Positions 59,108 to 64,000 of a stretch of 64,000 nucleotides of DNA are shown piece after piece; the stretch's first letter is position 1; each line of letters opens with the position of its first letter. Position numbers and translations under genes: made by a program. The notes under the pieces are model-generated. The model saw only the letters and a list, made by a program, of their open reading frames with translations. It did no database searches and was not told the DNA's origin. Source of the stretch: JAIBJN01 sp963842305 (GTDB lineage Bacteria; Actinomycetota; Thermoleophilia; Gaiellales; Gaiellaceae); NCBI GenBank assembly GCA_963842305.1, contig CAWJFW010000002.1, positions 496,001 through 560,000 on the forward strand. The letters run 5' to 3'.

Positions 59108-59653
59108 CTAGCGAGCGCGGCGCTCGAGCTCGGCCTCGACGTCAGCCGGATCGAGCCCGCGCGCGGCGAGCGCCACGTAGCTCGCGAACCAGAGGTCGGC
59201 GACCTCCGCGACGACGCGTTCGTCGTCATCGGAGGCCACAGCCAGGGCGGCCTCGACGCCCTCCTCGCCGAGCTTTTGCGCCACGGCCGCGTTCCCGCCG
59301 TCCACGAGGCCCGCCACGTAGGAGCCGTCCGGGCGGGCGTCGGCCCGCTCGCGAACGCGGCGCCAGAGCCACGGCGCGAAGCACGACAGCGAGCCCGTGT
59401 GGCACGCGGGTCCGTTCGGCCGCACGCGGAGAAGGTAGGCGTCGCCGTCACAGTCGTCGCGCAACTCCTCGACGGCCAGCGTGTGGCCCGAGGTCGCGCC
59501 TTTCCGCCAGATCCGCCCGCGGGAGCGGCTGTAGAAGTGCGCCTGCCCGCTCTCGCGGGTGAGCCGCAGTGCCGCGTCATCCATCCAGGCGAGCATGAGC
59601 ACGCGACCCGAGTCCGCGTCCTGGACGATCGCTGCGCGGAGCTCAGGCGGCAT
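59108..59653 (-). CDS. hisIE: Bifunctional phosphoribosyl-AMP cyclohydrolase / phosphoribosyl-ATP pyrophosphatase
   Basis: Steps 2 and 3 of histidine synthesis in one 181-residue protein. HisI part (residues 1-~100): AAIVQDADSGRVLMLAWMDD, SRSRGRIWRKGATSGH, RDDCDGDAYLLRV and CHTGSLSCF, with the metal-binding cysteines. HisE part (~105-181): GGNAAVAQKLGEEGVEAALA and VVAEVADLWFASYVAL. Overlaps hisF by 11 nt. Last gene of the his operon in this window. Confidence 0.94.
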   Translation of the reverse strand: MPPELRAAIVQDADSGRVLMLAWMDDAALRLTRESGQAHFYSRSRGRIWRKGATSGHTLAVEELRDDCDGDAYLLRVRPNGPACHTGSLSCFAPWLWRRVRERADARPDGSYVAGLVDGGNAAVAQKLGEEGVEAALAVASDDDERVVAEVADLWFASYVALAARGLDPADVEAELERRAR

Positions 59654-60386
59654 CGCGAAGCGGCACTCCCAGACCGCGAAGCTCGTCTCTGAGCGTCGCC
59701 AGGCGTGCCGGCTCCTCGTGGAGGATCGAGGCGAGGAGCGCAGCCTGCGCGACGTCCAGGGCGGCCGCGACGTGTCCAGCCGTACCGGCGCCTCCCGACG
59801 CGATCACCGGTATCGAGACCGCGGCGGCGACCTCCGCCGTCAGCGCGAGGTCGTAGCCGTTCCGCGTCCCGTCGGCGTCGATCGAGGTGAGGAGAATCTC
59901 GCCTGCGCCCCGTTCCGCGCCCTCGCGAGCCCATGCGGCGGCCGAGCGGCCGGTCGCGACCGCGCCCGCATGCGAGCGGACGTCGCCTCCGGTCGCGTCG
60001 ATCGCGAGCACGACTGCCTGCGAGCCCAGCTTCTCGGCGAGCCCGGTCAGGAGCTCGGGCCGCGCCAGCGCGGCCGTATTGACGGCGACCTTATCCGCGC
60101 CGGCCCCGAGGAGCGTGTCGGCATCCCCGACGGTGCGGATGCCGCCGCCCACGGTGAAGGGGATCGAGAGCCGCTCGGCGACCCGCCGGACGAGGCCGAG
60201 AAGGGTCTCCCGCCGCTCGACCGTCGCCCCGACGTCGAGGAAGACGAGCTCGTCGGCTCCCGCATCCGAGTACGCCGTCCCGAGCTCGACCGGATCGCCG
60301 ACCTCGCGCAGTCCCTCGAAGCGGACGCCCTTGACGACGCGGTTGCCGGCGACGTCGAGGCAGGGGATCAGGCGCGGGAGAGGCAT
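59643..60386 (-). CDS. hisF: Imidazole glycerol phosphate synthase, cyclase subunit HisF
   Basis: TIM-barrel cyclase that works with HisH to form imidazole glycerol phosphate and AICAR. The 247-residue protein begins PRLIPCLDVAGNRVVKGVRF, has LVFLDVGATVERR, FTVGGGIRTVGDAD, GADKVAVNTAAL, VLAIDATGG and VIASGGAGTAGHVAAAL. The catalytic Asp residues near both barrel ends are present. Overlaps hisH by 19 nt. Confidence 0.96.
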   Translation of the reverse strand: MPLPRLIPCLDVAGNRVVKGVRFEGLREVGDPVELGTAYSDAGADELVFLDVGATVERRETLLGLVRRVAERLSIPFTVGGGIRTVGDADTLLGAGADKVAVNTAALARPELLTGLAEKLGSQAVVLAIDATGGDVRSHAGAVATGRSAAAWAREGAERGAGEILLTSIDADGTRNGYDLALTAEVAAAVSIPVIASGGAGTAGHVAAALDVAQAALLASILHEEPARLATLRDELRGLGVPLRDAA

Positions 60387-60919
60387 CGCTCGAGGTAGCG
60401 GGCGCCGGCGCGGCCGCTCTTTTCAGGGTGGAACTGCACGCCCACGAAGCCGCCGTTCTCCGCAGCAGCGACGAGGCCCTCCGACCTGGCCGTCGCGGCG
60501 GGCGTCTCCGCCGCGAACGAGTGCGCGAAGTAGAACTCCTCGCCGCCCGGATCGACGCGCGCCCAGCCGATGCGGGGAACGCAGCCCTGGCGGAGCCGTA
60601 CGGCGCGACCCGGCAGGAGGGCAAGCCCGAGGACGCCGCCGTCCTCTTCCGACGACTCGAGGGCCAGGTGCAGGCCCAGGCAGATCCCGAGCGTCGGTCT
60701 TCCCGCGGAGACCCGCCGGCGAAGCGCCTCGTCGAGTCCACGGGCGGCGAGACCTTTCATGGCGGAGCGCGCCGACCCCACGCCTGGGAGAACGGCGAGA
60801 TCGGCGCGCGCCACCGCCTCGGGGTCGCTCGTCGCACGGGCGTCGGCCCCCACGCGCTCGCAGGCCAGAACGACCGAGCGCACGTTGCCGGCGCCGTACT
60901 CGCAGACGGCGACCCTCAT
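60368..60919 (-). CDS. hisH: Imidazole glycerol phosphate synthase, glutaminase subunit HisH
   Basis: Glutamine amidotransferase supplying ammonia to HisF. The 183-residue protein has YGAGNVRSV, LPGVGSARSAM, the nucleophile in GICLGLHLALESSEE, and the catalytic His-Glu in GVQFHPEKSG. The 4-nt overlap (ATGA) with the upstream hisCB gene indicates coupled translation. Confidence 0.95.
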   Translation of the reverse strand: MRVAVCEYGAGNVRSVVLACERVGADARATSDPEAVARADLAVLPGVGSARSAMKGLAARGLDEALRRRVSAGRPTLGICLGLHLALESSEEDGGVLGLALLPGRAVRLRQGCVPRIGWARVDPGGEEFYFAHSFAAETPAATARSEGLVAAAENGGFVGVQFHPEKSGRAGARYLERCLSRA

Positions 60920-62445
60920 AGCAAGCCTTTCGTCGACGGGACCCCGGTGCCCTCGACCCGCACTGCGGAGCGGAGCGCCCGACCGACGGCCTTGAACGCC
61001 GCCTCGGCGACATGATGCGGATCACGGCCCTCGGCTTCCACGTGCAGGCCCAGGCGGCCTGCCTCGGAGAGGCTACGGAGGACGTGCTCGGCCATTCCGG
61101 GGTCGAGCTCCAGCCTGAGCTCCGCGGCCCGTCGCCCGCCGAGGTCGACCGCGGCGCGCGCGAGTGCGTCGTCCATCGGGAGGACGGCGTCGCCGAAGCG
61201 GGCGATTCCGCGACGGTCTCCGAGCGCGCGGTCCAGGACCTCTCCGAGCGCGATGGCGGCGTCCTCCGCGGTGTGGTGCTCGCCGGTCTCGAGGTCGCCG
61301 GCAGCCTCGAGGACGAGGTCGAAGCCGGCGTGGAAGGCGAGCTGCTCGAGGAAGTGGTCGTAGAGGCCGGCTCCGGTCGTGACCCGAACACGACTCGCGC
61401 CGTCCACCGCGAGGCGGACGCGCACGCGCGTCTCTGTGGTGGCGCGGACGAGCCTCGCGCTTCGGTGCCCGGCACCGGCGACCGGGGCCGGACGGTCGAG
61501 CGCGCGGGCAATCCCCTCGAGCAGCAGGTCGTCGTCCTCCGGGTCGCGTACGGACGCGCGGATCCCGTTCGAAAAGACGCGGACGACGAGCCCGGACCGA
61601 AGAAGCGCGGCCCCGAGCTCCTCCGGCTCCTCGAGCGGGACGAAGACGAAGTTCGTGTGGGAGGGAAGCGGCTCGAGCCCGAGAGCGCGGAGGCCGCGCG
61701 CCAGGCGCTCCCGCTCCTCGACCTGCGGAGACACGTCGGGAGGGTCGGCGAGGGCAGCGACGGCGAGCGCGGCGGAGAGGGTCGAGATGCACGCCGGCGA
61801 CTGCCGCTGGTTGAGCTCGGCGGCCGTGGCGGAGCCGGCCAGCGCGTATCCGACTCGTCCGCCGGCGAGACCGAAGGCCTTCGAGAACGTCCTGATGACG
61901 ACGATGTCCTCGTCGATCCGGTCGGCGGCCGTCTCGCCCGCGTACTCGTAGTACGCCTCGTCCACGATCAGCGGCCTTGCCGAGGGGAGCTCGCCGAGCG
62001 CGCCCGAGGGATTGTTCGGCCGGCAGCAGAACGTGATCACCGGATCGTGGTCGCCCGTCTGGGCCCCCGCGATCTGCGCGGCGATGCGAAAGAGCGGATA
62101 GGTCGGTTCGTCGGCGATCGCGACGCGGTCGCCCGGACCGGCGAACGTCCGCGCGCAGAGCAGGATGAGATCGTCGGCTCCGGCTCCGAGGACGACGTTT
62201 TCGGGGTCGACACCGGCATAGCGCGCGACGGCCGGGGTCAGCTCGGTGTAGCCGCCATGCGGATAGTTCTGGACGTCTGCGAGCGCGGCCGCGAGCGCGC
62301 CGGGACGGGAGGAGGGGAGGGGCCACGCCGGGACGTTCCCGTCGAAGCGCACGATCTCACTCGGGTCGAGGCCGAAACGGGCGGCGAGCTCATCGGTCGA
62401 CGGGGCCCACGCGTACGCGGCGAAGTCGGAGGGGAGAGCTCTCAT
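60916..62445 (-). CDS. hisC-hisB: Histidinol-phosphate aminotransferase / imidazoleglycerol-phosphate dehydratase fusion (HisC-HisB)
   Basis: One uninterrupted 509-residue frame. Residues 1-~318 are a HisC-type PLP aminotransferase: VRFDGNVPAWPLP, LGAGADDLILLCARTF, CRPNNPSGALG, VDEAYYEYAG and PLP lysine K189 in RTFSKAFGLAGGRVGYAL, with the C-terminal R-x-S in GIRASVRD. After a short Ala/Pro/Arg linker (~319-337), residues ~338-509 are HisB dehydratase: DHFLEQLAFHAGFDL, GEHHTAEDAAIALGE, MDDALARAAVDLGGR and RDPHHVAEAAFKAVGRAL with the metal-binding histidines. There is no stop between them, and no ATG, GTG or TTG codon before the HisB core in the linker. ATG 62445. Confidence 0.92.
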   Translation of the reverse strand: MRALPSDFAAYAWAPSTDELAARFGLDPSEIVRFDGNVPAWPLPSSRPGALAAALADVQNYPHGGYTELTPAVARYAGVDPENVVLGAGADDLILLCARTFAGPGDRVAIADEPTYPLFRIAAQIAGAQTGDHDPVITFCCRPNNPSGALGELPSARPLIVDEAYYEYAGETAADRIDEDIVVIRTFSKAFGLAGGRVGYALAGSATAAELNQRQSPACISTLSAALAVAALADPPDVSPQVEERERLARGLRALGLEPLPSHTNFVFVPLEEPEELGAALLRSGLVVRVFSNGIRASVRDPEDDDLLLEGIARALDRPAPVAGAGHRSARLVRATTETRVRVRLAVDGASRVRVTTGAGLYDHFLEQLAFHAGFDLVLEAAGDLETGEHHTAEDAAIALGEVLDRALGDRRGIARFGDAVLPMDDALARAAVDLGGRRAAELRLELDPGMAEHVLRSLSEAGRLGLHVEAEGRDPHHVAEAAFKAVGRALRSAVRVEGTGVPSTKGLL

Positions 62446-63464
62446 CGGCGCACTGCTTCCGCATGCTCCGGCATTCCCTCGATCGCCGCAAGCGCCTCCA
62501 CGATCGGGCGAACACGTTCGAGGCCGGCGGGCGAGAGGCGCTGCACCGTCACCGGCTTCAAGAACGCCTCGAGGCCGAGCCCGCCGACCGCGCGGGCCCG
62601 CCCGCCGGTTGGAAGGACATGGTTCGCCCCGGTCGCGTAGTCGCCGGCTGCGACCGGAGACCAGCGCCCGACGAACACCGCTCCGGCGTTGCGCACGCGG
62701 GGTGCAAGCCGCTCCGCATCCTTGCCGAGGAGGACGAGATGCTCCGGCGCGAGCGCTTCCACGCGGGCGAGCGCGCCCTCGAGGTCGCCGTCGGCCTCCA
62801 CGAGCCTGCAGACGGCGCCGGGGCCGTGCTCGCCCTGGGCGGCAAGCTCGAGTTCGGCCGCGGCCATGTCCGCCCCCTCGGAGACGAGGACGACCACCTC
62901 GGACGGCCCGGCAGGGAGATCGACGGCGACGTCGCGGGAGACGAGCAGCTTCGCCTCGCTCACGAAAGCGTTTCCCGGGCCGACGATCTTGTCCACCGGC
63001 GCGATCGTCGCCGTCCCGTACGCGAGGGCGGCGATCGCCTGCGGCCCGCCCACGGCCCAGACCTCCGAGACGCCGAGCAGCTCGGCGGCTCGCGCGACGA
63101 TCCCCCCACCTTCGGGCGGCGTGACGACGGCTACGCGCTCCACCCCGGCGACCTGCGCCGGCACTGCGCACATGACGAGGGTCGACACGAGCCGGCGCGG
63201 CACGTAGATGCCCACGGATTCGAGCGGAGCCCAACGCCGCTCCAGGGCCACTCCGGGAACGATTTCGGCCGCCAGGTCGGCGGGGCGCTGCAGCTCGTGC
63301 CACCGCCGCACCGAGTCGGCGAGCGCGAGCAGCGCGTCGACGGGAATGTCGCCGGCGGGCTCCGCGCGGGCCGGCGCGACTCCGTCGAGGCGCTCGGACC
63401 AGTCGGCCAGCGCCGCATCGCCTCGTGCCCGGACGTCCGCGACGATCGTGGAGACGTCGCTCAT
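62442..63464 (-). CDS. hisD: Histidinol dehydrogenase HisD
   Basis: NAD-dependent two-step oxidation of histidinol to histidine. The 340-residue protein is about 90 residues shorter than typical HisD, mainly at the N-terminus. Conserved blocks: LESVGIYVPRR, YGTATIAPVDKIVGPGNAFV, VDLPAGPSEVVVLVSE, AAQGEHGPGAVC, LAPEHLVLLG with the catalytic Glu-His, and GDYATGANHVLPT. ATG 63464 overlaps the hisG stop; a longer N-terminus is impossible without entering hisG. Confidence 0.92.
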   Translation of the reverse strand: MSDVSTIVADVRARGDAALADWSERLDGVAPARAEPAGDIPVDALLALADSVRRWHELQRPADLAAEIVPGVALERRWAPLESVGIYVPRRLVSTLVMCAVPAQVAGVERVAVVTPPEGGGIVARAAELLGVSEVWAVGGPQAIAALAYGTATIAPVDKIVGPGNAFVSEAKLLVSRDVAVDLPAGPSEVVVLVSEGADMAAAELELAAQGEHGPGAVCRLVEADGDLEGALARVEALAPEHLVLLGKDAERLAPRVRNAGAVFVGRWSPVAAGDYATGANHVLPTGGRARAVGGLGLEAFLKPVTVQRLSPAGLERVRPIVEALAAIEGMPEHAEAVRR

Positions 63465-64000
63465 GCCAGCATCCGCTCGACTGGAACGAGCAGTATCGAC
63501 GTCGCCCGCGCTGCTTCGAGACGGGGAAGCAGCCGCCAGACATCGGCGGCGGGAACGAGCGCGTGGACGGCAACCATGCCGGGCTCGGCGAGCGGGATCA
63601 CGCTCGGAGCAGTCGAGCCTGGAACGAGGGCGCAGATCTCTCCGAGCGCGTCCTCCGGTGCGTTCAGCATCAGGTAGCGGGACTCGCGCGCCAGGACGAC
63701 GCTTGCGAGGATCGGCCGGAGCCGGAGCGAGGCTTCGTCCGGCTCCTCGGCCGCGACGAGCACGGCCTCCGAGGCGAACAGCGCTCCGAGCGACCGGAGC
63801 CCGTTCGTCCGCAGGGTGTTGCCGCTCGATACCAGATCCACGATCGCGTCCGCGAGCCCGAGCCGCGGTGCGACCTCGACCGAGCCTGTCACGTCCACGA
63901 GCTCGACCGATACGCCCTGTTCCGCGAGAAGGCGCGAGGCGAGGCGGGGATAGACGGTCGCAACCCGAAGGCCGCGCAGATCCACGAGCTCGACGGCCGG
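63461..64000 (-). CDS. hisG: ATP phosphoribosyltransferase HisG (N-terminus outside window)
   Basis: First and feedback-regulated enzyme of histidine synthesis. The visible 179 residues include RVATVYPRLASRLLAEQGV, LVDVTGSVEVAPRLGLADAIVDLVSSGNTLRTNGL (phosphate-binding loop) and the C-terminal regulatory domain YLMLNAPEDALGEICALVPG, VAVHALVPAADVWRLLPRLEAA. This makes it the long, hexameric form that binds histidine itself and needs no HisZ. The start lies to the right of the window. Overlaps hisD by 4 nt. Confidence 0.94.
   Translation of the reverse strand, partial: PAVELVDLRGLRVATVYPRLASRLLAEQGVSVELVDVTGSVEVAPRLGLADAIVDLVSSGNTLRTNGLRSLGALFASEAVLVAAEEPDEASLRLRPILASVVLARESRYLMLNAPEDALGEICALVPGSTAPSVIPLAEPGMVAVHALVPAADVWRLLPRLEAARATSILLVPVERMLA

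Noticed and set aside
1..64000. CRISPR arrays or insertion sequences
   Set aside because: No regularly spaced repeats and no transposase with terminal inverted repeats were seen. The only mobile trace is the tRNA-Val island.

Overview
This 64 kb window is GC-rich throughout. Its genes are densely packed, often overlap by 4 nt (ATGA/GTGA), and use many GTG and TTG starts. The gene content (DUF2017 beside clpS, DUF1844, Rex, an Eis-type acetyltransferase, a PcrA helicase, CsoR, GCS2-type ligase) points to an actinobacterium. The combination resembles the deep-branching Thermoleophilia (Gaiellales/Solirubrobacterales). That placement is inferred from gene content only; there is no rRNA in the window.

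Layout. 1-2.1 kb (minus): pantothenate genes panB (cut by the window edge) and panC with a DUF2520 dehydrogenase-like protein. 2.2-9.9 kb (plus): msrB-msrA, a zinc-ribbon protein, family 4 uracil-DNA glycosylase, the tRNA t6A set tsaE-tsaB-rimI-tsaD, a secreted subtilase and a glutaredoxin-like protein. 9.9-17.3 kb: rex, an ECF sigma/anti-sigma pair, a carboxylate-amine ligase, MTA phosphorylase, a proton-pumping pyrophosphatase, and a minus-strand trio ending in a VanZ-like protein. 17.4-23.3 kb: a cobalamin riboswitch followed by btuF-btuC-btuD-cobU-cobT-cobS and a phosphatase, forming one B12 uptake, salvage and lower-ligand assembly operon. 23.3-29.4 kb: a CinA-like protein, D-aminopeptidase, PcrA, a frameshifted Eis-type acetyltransferase, an M23 peptidase and a RibD-like reductase.

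29.5-41.4 kb is one long plus-strand catabolic array. It holds a complete oligopeptide ABC transporter (its binding protein carries an apparent frameshift), an M28 peptidase, a proline-iminopeptidase-like hydrolase and a four-subunit sarcosine-oxidase-like enzyme in the order delta-alpha-gamma-beta. A formamidase-like gene lies opposite. The gene order suggests import of peptides, their hydrolysis, and oxidation of an N-methyl or imino amino acid.

42.6-50.3 kb looks like a small integrated island. An intact tRNA-Val(GAC) lies at its left end, a 45-bp copy of that tRNA's 3' part (44/45 identical) at its right end, and an integrase remnant inside. Its cargo is a PhoX-like protein, a DHA2 exporter, a DUF4389 membrane protein and a flavin monooxygenase fused to a cytochrome b5 domain. 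Short repeated hexamers near both ends may be integrase arm sites.

50.6-56.4 kb holds secreted and surface-associated accessory genes: small secreted proteins, alpha/beta hydrolases, an Asp-rich protein with a sortase-like tail and a glycosyltransferase. 56.5-58.9 kb (minus) has csoR with its operator, DUF2017-clpS and thrC. 59.1-64 kb (minus) is a tightly overlapped histidine operon, hisG-hisD-hisCB-hisH-hisF-hisIE. In it hisC and hisB form a single open reading frame and hisA is absent.
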